From positions 1 through 64,000 of the forward strand of contig JAUYLL010000075.1 in the NCBI GenBank assembly GCA_030698375.1: 64,000 nucleotides of DNA, written 5' to 3'. The stretch comes from Nocardioides sp. GTDB lineage: Bacteria > Actinomycetota > Actinomycetes > Propionibacteriales > Nocardioidaceae. The notes under the pieces were generated by a model. The model had not been told where the DNA came from. It did no database searches and saw nothing but the letters and a program-made list of their open reading frames with translations. Positions 1 through 11,423 of the stretch are shown in pieces. The number at the start of each line of letters is the position of its first letter. The stretch's first letter is position 1. Both the position numbers and the translations under genes were made by a program.

Positions 1-1746
<1,746 letters not shown>

Positions 1747-1780
1747 GGGTCTCCTTCGTCGACGCGACCGCGGAGGTCGT

Positions 1781-1796
1781 TCGAACAAGTGTTCGT
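1781..1796. promoter_or_regulatory. Putative LexA/SOS box TCGAACAAGTGTTCGT upstream of uvrA
   Basis: Matches the actinobacterial SOS box TCGAAC-N4-GTTCGA at 11/12 specified positions; about 35 bp upstream of the uvrA start. Confidence 0.75.
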
Positions 1797-1900
1797 CATC
1801 GCTGCCCGCGGCGCAAGACGGCACGCGGTGGCGAGGGGTGCTGCCTTGGCTAACGTACCCAGCGGCTGTTTCTTCCCGCCTACGAGGAGATGTGACGACG

Positions 1901-2596
1901 ATGACTCAGGACCCGACCCCCGGCACGGCGTACGACGGCACCGTCTCCCCCGGCGGTGAGCCAGCAGTCCGCACCCTGGCCCGCCTCGAGGTCACCAAGA
2001 TCGCCGTCGACCCGGAGATGTCGAACAACGTCTACCTGCTCCGGTGCCGCGAGACCGGCGAGCAGGTGCTGATCGACGCGGCGGCCGACGCGGAGCGCAT
2101 CCTGGCGCTCGTCGGCGAGGGCGGGCTGACCACCGTCGTCACCACCCACCAGCACTGGGACCATCACCGGGCTCTCGCCGACGTCGTCGCCGCCACCGGC
2201 GCTCAGGTGGTCGTCGGCGAGCCCGACGCCGCGGCCGTCACCGAGCAGACCGGGGTGGCCGTCGACCGCACGGTCACCGACGGGGACCGGGTCCGGGTCG
2301 GGCAGTGCGAGCTCGAGGTGGTCCGGGTCACCGGGCACACCCCCGGCTCGATCGTGCTCGTGTACGACGACCCCGAAGGCGCTCCGCACGCCTGGACCGG
2401 CGACAGCCTCTTCCCGGGCGGCGTGGGCAACACCTTCGGCGACGGCGACGCCTTCGTCACGCTGGTGGACGACGTGGAGACCAAGCTCTTCGGCCGGCTC
2501 CCGGACGAGACCTGGTTCTACCCCGGCCACGGCGACGACTCGACGATCGGTGCCGAGCGCCCGCACGTCCCCGAGTGGCGCGAGCGCGGCTGGTGA
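1901..2596 (+). CDS. MBL-fold metallo-hydrolase (glyoxalase II-like)
   Basis: [13 protein letters not shown]...[13 protein letters not shown]...[12 protein letters not shown]...TGDSLFPGG...[11 protein letters not shown]; HxHxDH-type motif and later metal ligands. Confidence 0.85.
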   Translation: MTQDPTPGTAYDGTVSPGGEPAVRTLARLEVTKIAVDPEMSNNVYLLRCRETGEQVLIDAAADAERILALVGEGGLTTVVTTHQHWDHHRALADVVAATGAQVVVGEPDAAAVTEQTGVAVDRTVTDGDRVRVGQCELEVVRVTGHTPGSIVLVYDDPEGAPHAWTGDSLFPGGVGNTFGDGDAFVTLVDDVETKLFGRLPDETWFYPGHGDDSTIGAERPHVPEWRERGW

Positions 2597-2603
2597 GGCT
2601 GCG

Positions 2604-3710
2604 TCAGCTGTAGGTGACCTTGACGACGTCGGTGGTCGGCAGCGCCTGGCAGCCCAGCCGGATGCCGTCCGCGATGTCCTCGTCGTCGAGAATGTCGTTC
2701 TCCTCCATCTTGACCTCGCCCTCGAGGAGACGGAACGCGCAGGCGCTGCAGTTTCCTTCGCGGCAGGAGAACGGCGCGGGAATGCCCTTGGCGAGCAGGT
2801 GGTCGAGCAGCGGCTTGTCGGCCGGCCAGTCGTCGAAGGTGTGGTGCTGGCCGTCGAGCTCGACCTCCACGTGCACCGGACCCTGGGGAGCCCCGGGGTC
2901 GGACGACGCACCCTCGGAGTCGGGGGTCTCCCCCGCCTCGTGCTCGGCCTCGTAGATCTCGCCGGCTGCGACAGCGACCTCCTCGACCTCGCCGAACGGG
3001 TTGCCGGCCAGGGACACGAACTTCTCCTGGTGGCGCCGGTCGCGAGGGAACTCCAGCTCCTTCAGGGCGCCGATGACGCCCTTCATGAAGGGACCCGGCC
3101 CGCAGGCGAAGGCCTCGTAGGTGGCGAAGTGCGCGGCGAAGGCCTTCATGTGGGGCGGCGTCGGCAGTCCCTGCACGGTCTCGAGCCAGTGCACGACCGT
3201 GAGCCGCTCGGCGTGCTGCTCGGCGAGCGCACGGAGCTCCTCGGCGAAGATCACCGAGCTCTCGTCACGGTTCGCGTAGAGCAGCACCACCCGCCCCGAG
3301 CCCTCCGCGAGGGCCGTCTTGGCGATCGAGATCACCGGGGTGATGCCGCTGCCACCGGCGAACAGGAGCAGGTCGGTGTCCAGGGACGCCGGGGTGAAGA
3401 TGCCACTGGGGGGCAGCACCCGCAGCGTGTCCCCGGGCTGCAGGTTGTCGCAGATCCAGTTCGACGCGTAGCCGTCGACGGTGCGCTTCACGGTGATCTT
3501 CAGCGCGTCGTCGGCCGGGGTGCTCGAGAGCGAGTAGCACCGCGCCGCCAGACCGGTCTGGTCGCTGGGGACCGCAACGGTCAGGAACTGGCCGGGCTTG
3601 AAATCGAAGAGCTCGGCCTGCTCCGCCGGGCGCTCGAAGACCACCGACCGCGAGTCCGCGGTCTCCTCGACGACGTCGAGCACCTTCAGGACGAAGGACT
3701 CAGTAGCCAT
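2604..3710 (-). CDS. kshB: 3-ketosteroid 9alpha-hydroxylase reductase component (FNR plus C-terminal plant-type 2Fe-2S)
   Basis: RCYSLSSTP, GGSGITPVISI, and C-terminal CREGNCSACAFRLLEGEVKMEENDILDDEDIADGIRLGCQ; adjacent to kshA. Confidence 0.9.
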   Translation of the reverse strand: MATESFVLKVLDVVEETADSRSVVFERPAEQAELFDFKPGQFLTVAVPSDQTGLAARCYSLSSTPADDALKITVKRTVDGYASNWICDNLQPGDTLRVLPPSGIFTPASLDTDLLLFAGGSGITPVISIAKTALAEGSGRVVLLYANRDESSVIFAEELRALAEQHAERLTVVHWLETVQGLPTPPHMKAFAAHFATYEAFACGPGPFMKGVIGALKELEFPRDRRHQEKFVSLAGNPFGEVEEVAVAAGEIYEAEHEAGETPDSEGASSDPGAPQGPVHVEVELDGQHHTFDDWPADKPLLDHLLAKGIPAPFSCREGNCSACAFRLLEGEVKMEENDILDDEDIADGIRLGCQALPTTDVVKVTYS

Positions 3711-3996
3711 CCTCGGCTCCGATCTCGATCATGCCGTCCGCGACCGCGCGGTCGATGCTCGCGCGCAGTCGGGAACAGGGCTGGTGCAGGGGGCGTTCCG
3801 CCGCGCCGTCGCGGTTGAACTCCTGACAGTCTCGCAGGGCCTGCTCGGTCCACTGGATGGAGGTGTGCTGCTCGCTGTTCTTCTTGACCCGCACCGAGGC
3901 CAGGCAGTCCAGGCAGCCGACCTCGACCATCCGGGCCTGGGTGTACAGACGCTGATCGGCTGCCGTCTCGTCGCTCGTGGGAGCGAAGGACACCAT
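3700..3996 (-). CDS. Small conserved-type protein with CxxC motif encoded between kshA and kshB
   Basis: ORF MVSFAPTSDETAADQRLYTQARMVEVGCLDCLASVRVKKNSEQHTSIQWTEQALRDCQEF...; ATG overlaps the kshA stop (ATGA) and the 3' end overlaps the kshB start, so it looks translationally coupled. Confidence 0.75.
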   Translation of the reverse strand: MVSFAPTSDETAADQRLYTQARMVEVGCLDCLASVRVKKNSEQHTSIQWTEQALRDCQEFNRDGAAERPLHQPCSRLRASIDRAVADGMIEIGAEDGY

Positions 3997-5198
3997 CAGG
4001 TGCTCGCCCCCGACTCCGCTTTGTCGTCGGCACCTGCCTTCTCCGCCTCGGCGGCGCGTGCGGCGTCCTCGGCCTTGCGCCGCTCGAGGTTCTCGGCGAC
4101 CTCGGCCTCCCAGTTGACGTTCGCGAGCGTGGTGTCGACCTCGAACTCGAACCGCTCGACCATCTCGGGCTCGATGTCGGCCTTGTCGACGTAGAACTGC
4201 TCGTACCAGCGGCGCAGCTGGTAGACCGGCCCGTCCTCCTCGCACAGCAGCGGGTTCTGGACGGGGACCTTGTTCCTCCAGATGTGCACGTCCTGGAGGA
4301 AGCCCTCGCCGAACATGTCGGCGTACTTGCGGGCGACGTACTGGGCCGACTCCTCGTCGAGGCCCTCAGGCTTCTTGACCGCGATGCCGTACTGGAGCGT
4401 GAAGGACTCCGGACCGGTCGGGAGGTGGCAGTTGATGAGCACGACCTCGGTCTCGAAGCCCTTGTAGTCGACCCAGAGCCAGTTGATCATGTACGCCGGG
4501 CCGTAGTAGGTCGCCTCGGACTTGAGGAACAGGTCCTCGCTGCCGTAGCCGCCGCTCACGTCGGGACGGCCCTTGGACTCCATGAACTGGGTGGCCTGGT
4601 GGCCCTCCAGGACGTTGCGGAAGCTCGTGGGGAACGAGAGGTGCACGTAGTAGAAGTGCGCCATGTCGACCACGTTGTCGATGAGCTCGCGGCAGTGCGA
4701 GCCCTCGATCGGCACGACGTTCCAGAACCAGTCGGTCCACTCGTCGGTGCCGATGCCCGGCAGCTCGGGCGGCAGGATCTCCATGTCGGGGGCCGAACCC
4801 TCGGGGTCGTGCCAGACGAGCACCTGCTCGTTGCGCACGACCACCGGGTACTTCTGGGTGCGGGCACGCAGCGGAACGCGGCGGGCGTAGGGGATCGCCT
4901 TGCACTTGCCGTCGCCGCCCCAGCGCCAGTCGTGGAAGGGGCAGGCGATCTCGTCGCCCTTGACCGTCCCCTGCGTGAGGTCGCCACCCATGTGCCGGCA
5001 GTAGCCGTCGATCACGTTGACCTGGCCCTGGGAGTCCTGCCAGGCCACCAGCTTGGTGCCGAAGGACTCGATAGCGTGCGGCGCGCCGTCGGCGAACGTG
5101 CTGGCGAGGCCGATGCAGTGCCAGCCACGGGCGAAGCGGATCGGCTCGAGGCCGCGGTCGAGCTGTCGGGCCTGCTCGGGGGCCTTGACGGCGTTCAT
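3996..5198 (-). CDS. kshA: 3-ketosteroid 9alpha-hydroxylase oxygenase component (Rieske non-heme iron oxygenase)
   Basis: Rieske motif CRHMGGDLTQGTVKGDEIACPFHDWRWGGDGKC plus catalytic NVVDMAHFYYVH. Confidence 0.92.
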   Translation of the reverse strand: MNAVKAPEQARQLDRGLEPIRFARGWHCIGLASTFADGAPHAIESFGTKLVAWQDSQGQVNVIDGYCRHMGGDLTQGTVKGDEIACPFHDWRWGGDGKCKAIPYARRVPLRARTQKYPVVVRNEQVLVWHDPEGSAPDMEILPPELPGIGTDEWTDWFWNVVPIEGSHCRELIDNVVDMAHFYYVHLSFPTSFRNVLEGHQATQFMESKGRPDVSGGYGSEDLFLKSEATYYGPAYMINWLWVDYKGFETEVVLINCHLPTGPESFTLQYGIAVKKPEGLDEESAQYVARKYADMFGEGFLQDVHIWRNKVPVQNPLLCEEDGPVYQLRRWYEQFYVDKADIEPEMVERFEFEVDTTLANVNWEAEVAENLERRKAEDAARAAEAEKAGADDKAESGAST

Positions 5199-5287
5199 GG
5201 GCTACCTCCAGGTGCTCGGGCGGCGCCGGTCGGCGTCACTCCCAGTGTGCGCGCGACCGGCTGCTGCGGAACCTGTCGCCCCAAAAC

Positions 5288-5301
5288 AAGAACAGGTTAT
5301 A
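5288..5301. promoter_or_regulatory. Putative KstR operator AAGAACAGGTTATA (13/14)
   Basis: Match to TNNAACNNGTTNNA in the divergent kshA/fadE26 intergenic region. Confidence 0.6.
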
Positions 5302-5338
5302 GTTTTGTGGTCCGGAAGACCAGCACCGAGGAGCCCCG

Positions 5339-6520
5339 ATGCACGTCGCGTTGACCGCTGACCAGGAGGACCTGCGCCGTGAGCTGCGCAGCTACTTCGC
5401 CGAGCTCGTGACCCCCGAGCGACGCGCCGGCCTCGCCGCCGCGTCCGGCGAGTTCGGAGACGCCGGGGTCTACAAGGAGGTCATCCGCCAGCTGGGGAGC
5501 GACGGCTGGCTCGGCATCGGCTGGCCCGAGGAGTACGGCGGCCAGGCCCGCTCGATGGTGGAGCAGCTGATCTTCACCGACGAGGCGGCGATCGCCGGCG
5601 TGCCGATCCCCTACCTGACGCTGAACACGGTCGGCCCCACGATCATGCGGTTCGGCACCGACGAGCAGAAGGAGAAGTTCCTCCCCGCGATCCTCCGCGG
5701 CGAGATGCACTTCTCCATCGGCTACTCCGAGCCCGCATCCGGGACCGACCTGGCCAGCCTGCAGACCAAGGCCCGCCTCGAGGGCGACGAGTGGGTGATC
5801 AACGGCCAGAAGATGTGGACCAGCCTCATCCAGTACGCCGACTACATCTGGCTGGCCTGCCGCACCGACGCGGACCTCCCGCGCCACAAGGGCCTCTCGA
5901 TGATCCTGGTCCCGGCCGACGCACCCGGGTTCTCCTACACCCCCGTGCACACCGTCGCCGGCGTCGGCACCAGCGCGACCTACTACGAGGACGTCCGGGT
6001 GCCGAAGGGCAACCTCGTCGGCGAGCTCAACGGCGGGTGGTCGCTGATGACCAACCAGCTCAACCACGAGCGCGTCGCGCTCACCTCAGCCGCGCCGCTG
6101 ACCCACTCCCTCGGTCTCGTGCGCCGGTGGGCCCAGGAGACGAAGAACCCCGATGGGTCCCGCGTCATCGACGCCGAGTGGGTGCAGATCGCCCTCGGGC
6201 GTGCCCACGCACGCACCGAGATGCTCACCCTCCTGAACTGGAAGCTGGCTTCGGACACCGTGAACCTCTCCCCCGCCGAGGCATCAGCCACGAAGGTCTT
6301 CGGCAGCGAGCTCGCCACCGAGGTCTACCGCTCGCTCATGGAGGTCGTCGGACCGCACTCCGTGCTGCACGGCGAGTCCGACGGCGCGGTGCTGCACGGG
6401 CGCCTGGAGCGCTACTACCGCTCGGCGCTGGTGATGACCTTCGGCGGCGGCACCAACGAGATCCAGCGCGACATCATCGGCATGGTCGGTCTCGGCCTGC
6501 CCGCCGCCGCCCGCCGCTGA
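5339..6520 (+). CDS. fadE26: Acyl-CoA dehydrogenase, FadE26/ChsE4-like
   Basis: MHVALTADQEDLRRELRSYFAELVTPERR...LIFTDEAAIAGVPIPYLTLNTVGPTIM...IGYSEPASGTDLASLQTKA; strong resemblance to FadE26 and paired with a second FadE. Confidence 0.85.
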   Translation: MHVALTADQEDLRRELRSYFAELVTPERRAGLAAASGEFGDAGVYKEVIRQLGSDGWLGIGWPEEYGGQARSMVEQLIFTDEAAIAGVPIPYLTLNTVGPTIMRFGTDEQKEKFLPAILRGEMHFSIGYSEPASGTDLASLQTKARLEGDEWVINGQKMWTSLIQYADYIWLACRTDADLPRHKGLSMILVPADAPGFSYTPVHTVAGVGTSATYYEDVRVPKGNLVGELNGGWSLMTNQLNHERVALTSAAPLTHSLGLVRRWAQETKNPDGSRVIDAEWVQIALGRAHARTEMLTLLNWKLASDTVNLSPAEASATKVFGSELATEVYRSLMEVVGPHSVLHGESDGAVLHGRLERYYRSALVMTFGGGTNEIQRDIIGMVGLGLPAAARR

Positions 6521-6546
6521 CCCGACCCGACGACCGAGGGATTCCC

Positions 6547-7659
6547 ATGGACTTCACCTTTACCACCGAGCAGGACGAGGCCGCGGCGCTGGCCGCCACC
6601 ATCCTCGGAGACCACTGCACCAACGAGCGCCAGAAGGCCGTCGAGGCCGAGGGCGACCGCTTCGACGCCGACCTCTGGCGCGCACTCGCCGACGCGGGCC
6701 TCGTCGGCCTGCATCTCCCCGAGCAGCACGGAGGCGGCGGGTTCGGGCTCATGGAGCTCGCCCGCGTGCTCGTCGAGTGCGGCCGGGTCGTCGCGCCAGC
6801 GCCGCTGGTCACACACGGCGTGGCCGGCCTGGCACTGGCCCTGCACGGCACGCCTGAGCAGCAGGCGGCCTGGCTCCCCGGCGCCGCGGACGGCACGACG
6901 GTCCTCACCGCTGCCGTCGACGAGGAGCGCGAGGCACTGCCGGGCGCACCGAGCACCACTGCGTCGCCCGACGGCGACGGCTGGCGCCTCCACGGCAGCA
7001 AGAGCGTCGTGGTCGCGGGTACCCGGGCGGGGCTGTTCCTCGTGACCGCCTCGACCCCCGACGGCACTGCCGTTTTCCTCGTGCGTCCCGACGACGCCGG
7101 CGTGCGCGTCGTCGCGGAGCGCGCCACCGACGGGGCCCGGGTCGCGACCGTGGTCCTCGAGGGCGTCGCGCTCGGCGCCGACCGGCTGCTCGGCGCGACC
7201 GACGGCTCCGTCGCGGCCTGGCTCGGCGAGCGGCTCCTCGTGGCCACCTGCGCCTACCACCTCGGTGTGGTCGAGGGTGCGCTCGCGCTCACCAGTGCCT
7301 ACGCACGCACCCGCGAGCAGTTCGGCCGTCCGATCGGCAGCTTCCAGGCGGTGGCCCAGCGGCTCGCCGACGGGTTCATCGACGTGCTCGGTGCGCGGCT
7401 GACCCTCTGGCAGGCGGTGTGGCGCCTCAGCGAGGAGCTGCCTGCAGCCACCGAGGTCGCCGTCGCGAAGCTGTGGGCCACCGACGCCGGTCACCGGCTC
7501 GCCCACACGACCGTCCACGTGCACGGCGGGGTGGGCATCGACCTCGACGGGGAGGCGCACCGGTTCTTCACCGCCGCCAAGCGCCTGGAGTTCAGCTTCG
7601 GTGCCGGCACCCAGCAGGCGCTCGCCGTCGGCCGGGCGCTGGCCACCGAGCCCGCCTGA
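6547..7659 (+). CDS. fadE27: Acyl-CoA dehydrogenase, FadE27/ChsE5-like partner
   Basis: MDFTFTTEQDEAAALAATILGDHC...TREQFGRPIGSFQAVAQRLAD...VHVHGGVGID; follows fadE26 as in Mtb. Confidence 0.82.
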   Translation: MDFTFTTEQDEAAALAATILGDHCTNERQKAVEAEGDRFDADLWRALADAGLVGLHLPEQHGGGGFGLMELARVLVECGRVVAPAPLVTHGVAGLALALHGTPEQQAAWLPGAADGTTVLTAAVDEEREALPGAPSTTASPDGDGWRLHGSKSVVVAGTRAGLFLVTASTPDGTAVFLVRPDDAGVRVVAERATDGARVATVVLEGVALGADRLLGATDGSVAAWLGERLLVATCAYHLGVVEGALALTSAYARTREQFGRPIGSFQAVAQRLADGFIDVLGARLTLWQAVWRLSEELPAATEVAVAKLWATDAGHRLAHTTVHVHGGVGIDLDGEAHRFFTAAKRLEFSFGAGTQQALAVGRALATEPA

Positions 7660-7703
7660 CCGGTACGCCGGGCTCCCCGGCCACGCCCCACCCGCGAGAA
7701 GCA

Positions 7704-7737
7704 CACGAGGCCCGCACCGTTCGGTGCGGGCCTCGTG
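7704..7737. terminator. Strong hairpin between convergent fadE27 and flavin oxidoreductase genes
   Basis: Perfect 16-bp stem CACGAGGCCCGCACCG-TT-CGGTGCGGGCCTCGTG. Confidence 0.8.
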
Positions 7738-7751
7738 GCGTCGTACGGGGT

Positions 7752-8855
7752 TCAGCCGCGGAGCTTCTCCAGCCGCGCGACGGTGTCCTGGAACTCGCTG
7801 ACCAGGTCGGCCATCACGTCGGCGACCGGCCGGACGTCGTTCATCCGACCGACGATCTGCCCGATGGGCATCGAGATGACGTCGGGGTCGCCGGAGGCGT
7901 TGATCCGGTTGTGCGCCTCGCTGACGAGGAGGTTCTGCAACGGCATCGGGAGCGGGGACGGCGCGCCCTCCTCGTTCCAGGCCTCGGTCCACTTGGTCTT
8001 GAGCAGACGCGCGGGTTTGCCGGTGTAGATGCGGGTCCGCACGGTGTCCGAGGAGCTGGCGCGGGTGAATGCCTCCGTCCAGCCCTCGTTCGACTGGAGG
8101 TTCTGGTACTCCTCGGTGCCCAGCCAGATCGAGCCGGTCCACACGCCCTGCGCACCCAGCGCCAGGGAGGCGGTGATCTGCCGACCCGACCCGATACCGC
8201 CGGCGCCGAGGACCGGGACGTCCGGACCGACGGCGTCGACGATGTCAGGGGTGAGCACCATGCTCGCGATCTCCCCGGTGTGGCCGCCGGCCTCGTAGCC
8301 CTGCGCGACGATGATGTCGACGCCGTTCGCCACGTGGCTCCTGGCGTGCTTGCCGGCGCCGGCGAGGGCCGCGACCTTCACGCCGTGCGCGTGGGCCTGC
8401 TCGATCACGTCGACCGGCGGGGAGCCGAGAGCGTTCGCGATGAGCACCGGACGGTGCTGGAGCGCGATGTCGACGTGCGAGCGGGCCACCGAGTGCAGCC
8501 AGCCGAGCACGCCCTCGCGCCCCTCACCCTCCGGCAGCGGCGGGACACCGAGCTTGAGCAGCGTCTCGTCGACGAACTTCTTGTGGTCCTCGGGGATCAT
8601 CGCGCCCAGGTCGAGGGAGGTGCCCTCGGTGGGGATGTTCATCGGCATGACGACGTCGACGCCGTACGGCTTGCCGTCGGTGTTCTCGTCCATCCAGGTG
8701 AGCGTCTTCTCGAGCTCGTCGGTGTCGTTGAACCGGACGCAGCCCAGCACACCGAGACCACCGGCCTTGGAGACGGCCGCGGCGACGTGCTCCGACGGTG
8801 TGAACGCGAAGATCGGGTACTCGATGCCGAACTCGTCGCAGAGGGGGGTACGCAT
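7752..8855 (-). CDS. NAD(P)H-dependent flavin oxidoreductase / nitronate monooxygenase family
   Basis: MRTPLCDEFGIEYPIFAFTPSEHVAAAVSKAGGLGVLGC...IIVAQGYEAGGHTGEI...VLGAGGIGSGRQ; FMN-binding TIM-barrel signature. Confidence 0.82.
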   Translation of the reverse strand: MRTPLCDEFGIEYPIFAFTPSEHVAAAVSKAGGLGVLGCVRFNDTDELEKTLTWMDENTDGKPYGVDVVMPMNIPTEGTSLDLGAMIPEDHKKFVDETLLKLGVPPLPEGEGREGVLGWLHSVARSHVDIALQHRPVLIANALGSPPVDVIEQAHAHGVKVAALAGAGKHARSHVANGVDIIVAQGYEAGGHTGEIASMVLTPDIVDAVGPDVPVLGAGGIGSGRQITASLALGAQGVWTGSIWLGTEEYQNLQSNEGWTEAFTRASSSDTVRTRIYTGKPARLLKTKWTEAWNEEGAPSPLPMPLQNLLVSEAHNRINASGDPDVISMPIGQIVGRMNDVRPVADVMADLVSEFQDTVARLEKLRG

Positions 8856-8858
8856 CGG

Positions 8859-10496
8859 TCAGGCTCCTGCCTTCGACTCGAGGGCGAGTTCCTTGGCCCG
8901 GGGGTACTGCGCCTTGCCGGTGGCATTGCGCGGAATCTGGTCCACGAAGGTCAGGCTCCGCGGCAGCTTGTATCCGGAGAGGTACCCGCGCAGGTACTCG
9001 CGCAGCTCCTCCAGCTCGACCGCCGCGCCCTCGCGCAGCTCGACCACGGCCGCGACGGACTGGCCGTACTTCTCGTCGGGGATCCCGACCACGAGGGTGT
9101 CGTAGACGGCCGGGTGCCGCTTGATCGCCATCTCGACCTCCTCGGGGTAGACCTTCTCGCCACCGGTGTTCACGCAGTTGGAGCCGCGGCCCAGGAGGGT
9201 CACCTTGTCGTCGGCCTCAATCCGGGCGAAGTCACCGGGGACCGAGACCCGCTGGCCGTCGATCTCCAGGAAGGTCTGGGCCGACTTCTTCTCGTCCTTG
9301 TAGTAGCCCACGGGGACGTGGCCGCCGCGGCCGAGCCGGCCGATCTTGCCGATGTTGGAGGCGAGATCCATCGGCCGGTTGTCGTCGTCGAGGACGACGC
9401 TGCTCGGGCCGAGTGCGACCAGCGGACCGTCGGTGCCGATGTTGTTCGCGTCCTGAAGCCCGGTGCCCTGGAACCCGGTCTCCGAGGCGCCGATCGAGTC
9501 GGTGAAGAAGGAGTTCGGGAACGCCTTCATCCAGCGCTCCTTGACCGGCGGGCTGAAGATCGCCGCGCTGCTGGAGATGGCGAGCAGGTTGTCGCACTGG
9601 TACGGCGTGCCGGACTCGGCCTTGGCCTCCCACGCCTCGATGAGGGGGCGGGCCATCGCGTCACCGGTCATGAAGATCAGCTGGACGCCCTCGCGCTCGA
9701 TGATCTCCCAGGTACGGACCGGGTCGAACTTCGGCTCGAGGATCGTGAGGTGCCCGGCGAACAGGTGCATCAGCAGGCCCGCCTGGGCCCCGCCGTGCAT
9801 GAGCGGGCTCAGCGGGAAGGTGACCATCCGGCCGTCCTGCTTGGCCTGCTCGGACTGGTCGAACTCCGAGAGCGGCTCGCCGGTCATGAAGTCGATGCCG
9901 CCCCCGAGGACCCGCCAGAAGTCCTCGTGGCGCCACATGACGCCCTTGGGGAACCCCGTCGTACCGCCGGTGTAGATGATGTGCAGGTCGTCGTTGCTGC
10001 GCTCGGGGAAGTCGCGCTCGGCACTCTGTCCGGCCAGCGCGTCCGCCCACAGGACCCCGCCGTACGACGACACGTCGGAGGCGTCGTCGGGCTCGAGGAC
10101 GTCGGGGATGACCACCGCGTGCTGGAGCTTCTCGTGCTTGGGGAAGCACGCGGCGACCATCGGCGCGTAGGTCCGCTCGTGCAGTACCGCGACGACGTCG
10201 GCGTTCTCGAAGAGGTAGTTCAGCTCGCCCTCGACGTAGCGATAGTTCACGTTGATGTTGACTGCCCGGATCTTGACCACAGCGAGGACGGCCACGACGT
10301 GCTCGATGCTGTTCTTGGCATAGATCGCGACGTGGTCCCCGGCTTCCACCCCCTGTCCGGACAGGTAGTGCGCCAAGCGGTTGGCATCAGCCTCCAGCTC
10401 GGCGTAGGTGACGGTGCGGTCGCCCACCTTCAGCGCACGGTTGCCCGGCGCGGCGTCGACGGCGTGTTCGAAGAGATCTGCAATGTTGAGAGCCAC
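8859..10496 (-). CDS. fadD19: Steroid side-chain acyl-CoA synthetase, FadD19-like
   Basis: MALNIADLFEHAVDAAPGNRALKVGDRTVTYAELEADANRLAHYL...VNINVNYRYVEGELNYLFENADVV...YTGGTTGFPKGVMWRHEDF; adjacent to echA19. Confidence 0.85.
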   Translation of the reverse strand: MALNIADLFEHAVDAAPGNRALKVGDRTVTYAELEADANRLAHYLSGQGVEAGDHVAIYAKNSIEHVVAVLAVVKIRAVNINVNYRYVEGELNYLFENADVVAVLHERTYAPMVAACFPKHEKLQHAVVIPDVLEPDDASDVSSYGGVLWADALAGQSAERDFPERSNDDLHIIYTGGTTGFPKGVMWRHEDFWRVLGGGIDFMTGEPLSEFDQSEQAKQDGRMVTFPLSPLMHGGAQAGLLMHLFAGHLTILEPKFDPVRTWEIIEREGVQLIFMTGDAMARPLIEAWEAKAESGTPYQCDNLLAISSSAAIFSPPVKERWMKAFPNSFFTDSIGASETGFQGTGLQDANNIGTDGPLVALGPSSVVLDDDNRPMDLASNIGKIGRLGRGGHVPVGYYKDEKKSAQTFLEIDGQRVSVPGDFARIEADDKVTLLGRGSNCVNTGGEKVYPEEVEMAIKRHPAVYDTLVVGIPDEKYGQSVAAVVELREGAAVELEELREYLRGYLSGYKLPRSLTFVDQIPRNATGKAQYPRAKELALESKAGA

Positions 10497-10507
10497 GCCA
10501 GGAATAC

Positions 10508-10521
10508 TAGAACACGTTCTC
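10508..10521. promoter_or_regulatory. Putative KstR operator TAGAACACGTTCTC (13/14)
   Basis: Match to TNNAACNNGTTNNA between divergent fadD19 and echA19. Confidence 0.7.
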
Positions 10522-10583
10522 GTTTGTGACTAGGCTTCCGCGAGACGCGCGTCACAGAAACCGCCCCCAACCGAGGAGCCCGA

Positions 10584-11372
10584 GTGTCCGAGCCCCACGC
10601 CCTGGTCGAGCAGCGTGGTCACACGCTGATCGTGACCATGAACCGCCCCGAGTCCCGCAACGCCCTCTCCGGCGAGATGCTCGAGATCATGAGCGACGCC
10701 TGGGACCGGGTGAACTCCGACGACGACATCCGGGTGTGCGTGCTCACCGGTGCCGGCGGCTACTTCTGCGCCGGAGCCGACCTGAAGTCGATGTCGCGCA
10801 AGCCCCCGTCGGAGAGCTTCGAGTCCGGGGAGTACGACCCGTCGGTGATCAAGGGCCTGCTCAAGGGCTTCCGGCTGACGAAGCCACTCATTGCCGCCGT
10901 CGAGGGCCCGGCCATCGCCGGCGGCACCGAGATCCTGCAGGGCACCGACATCCGGGTCGCCGGGGAGTCGGCGAAGTTCGGCATCTCCGAGGCCCGCTGG
11001 AGCCTCTACCCCATGGGCGGTTCGGCCGTCCGGCTGGTGCGCCAGATCCCCTACACCGTGGCCGCCGACCTGCTGCTGACCGGGCGCCACATCCTCGCCC
11101 CGGAGGCGAAGGAGCTCGGGCTCATCGGGCACGTCGTCCCGGACGGCGACGCCCTGACCAAGGCCTTGGAGATCGCGGAGGCCATCGAGCGCAACGGTCC
11201 CCTCGCCGTGCAGGCGATCCTCAAGACCATGCGCGACTCCGAGGGCAAGCACGAGGACGACTGCTGGAAGGACGACGCCCGGGTCGGCGCCGCGGTCTTC
11301 GCCTCGAACGACGCCAAGGAGGGCCCGCGCGCCTTCATGGAGAAGCGCGCGCCGCAGTTCACCAACAGCTGA
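10584..11372 (+). CDS. echA19: Steroid enoyl-CoA hydratase EchA19
   Basis: [31 protein letters not shown]...[59 protein letters not shown]; near-identical signature blocks to EchA19. Confidence 0.92.
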   Translation: MSEPHALVEQRGHTLIVTMNRPESRNALSGEMLEIMSDAWDRVNSDDDIRVCVLTGAGGYFCAGADLKSMSRKPPSESFESGEYDPSVIKGLLKGFRLTKPLIAAVEGPAIAGGTEILQGTDIRVAGESAKFGISEARWSLYPMGGSAVRLVRQIPYTVAADLLLTGRHILAPEAKELGLIGHVVPDGDALTKALEIAEAIERNGPLAVQAILKTMRDSEGKHEDDCWKDDARVGAAVFASNDAKEGPRAFMEKRAPQFTNS

Positions 11373-11386
11373 GACACGGGATGGGG

Positions 11387-11417
11387 CCGGGGGAGCGTCA
11401 GTGCGGCGCTCCCCCGG
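11387..11417. terminator. Hairpin between convergent echA19 and LLM oxidoreductase
   Basis: CCGGGGGAGCG-N9-CGCTCCCCCGG inverted repeat. Confidence 0.65.
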
Positions 11418-11423
11418 ACTCCC

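Noticed and set aside
5791-6546. N-terminal 250 aa of ORF 5791-7659 as a FadE27 extension
   Set aside because: Out-of-frame translation of fadE26; true FadE27 begins at ATG 6547 (MDFTFTTEQDE).
7419-10529. 1036-aa plus-strand ORF covering the flavin oxidoreductase and fadD19
   Set aside because: Antisense to two well-supported genes; the translation is low-complexity Arg/Gly/Asp/Val-rich as expected for a GC-rich antisense frame.
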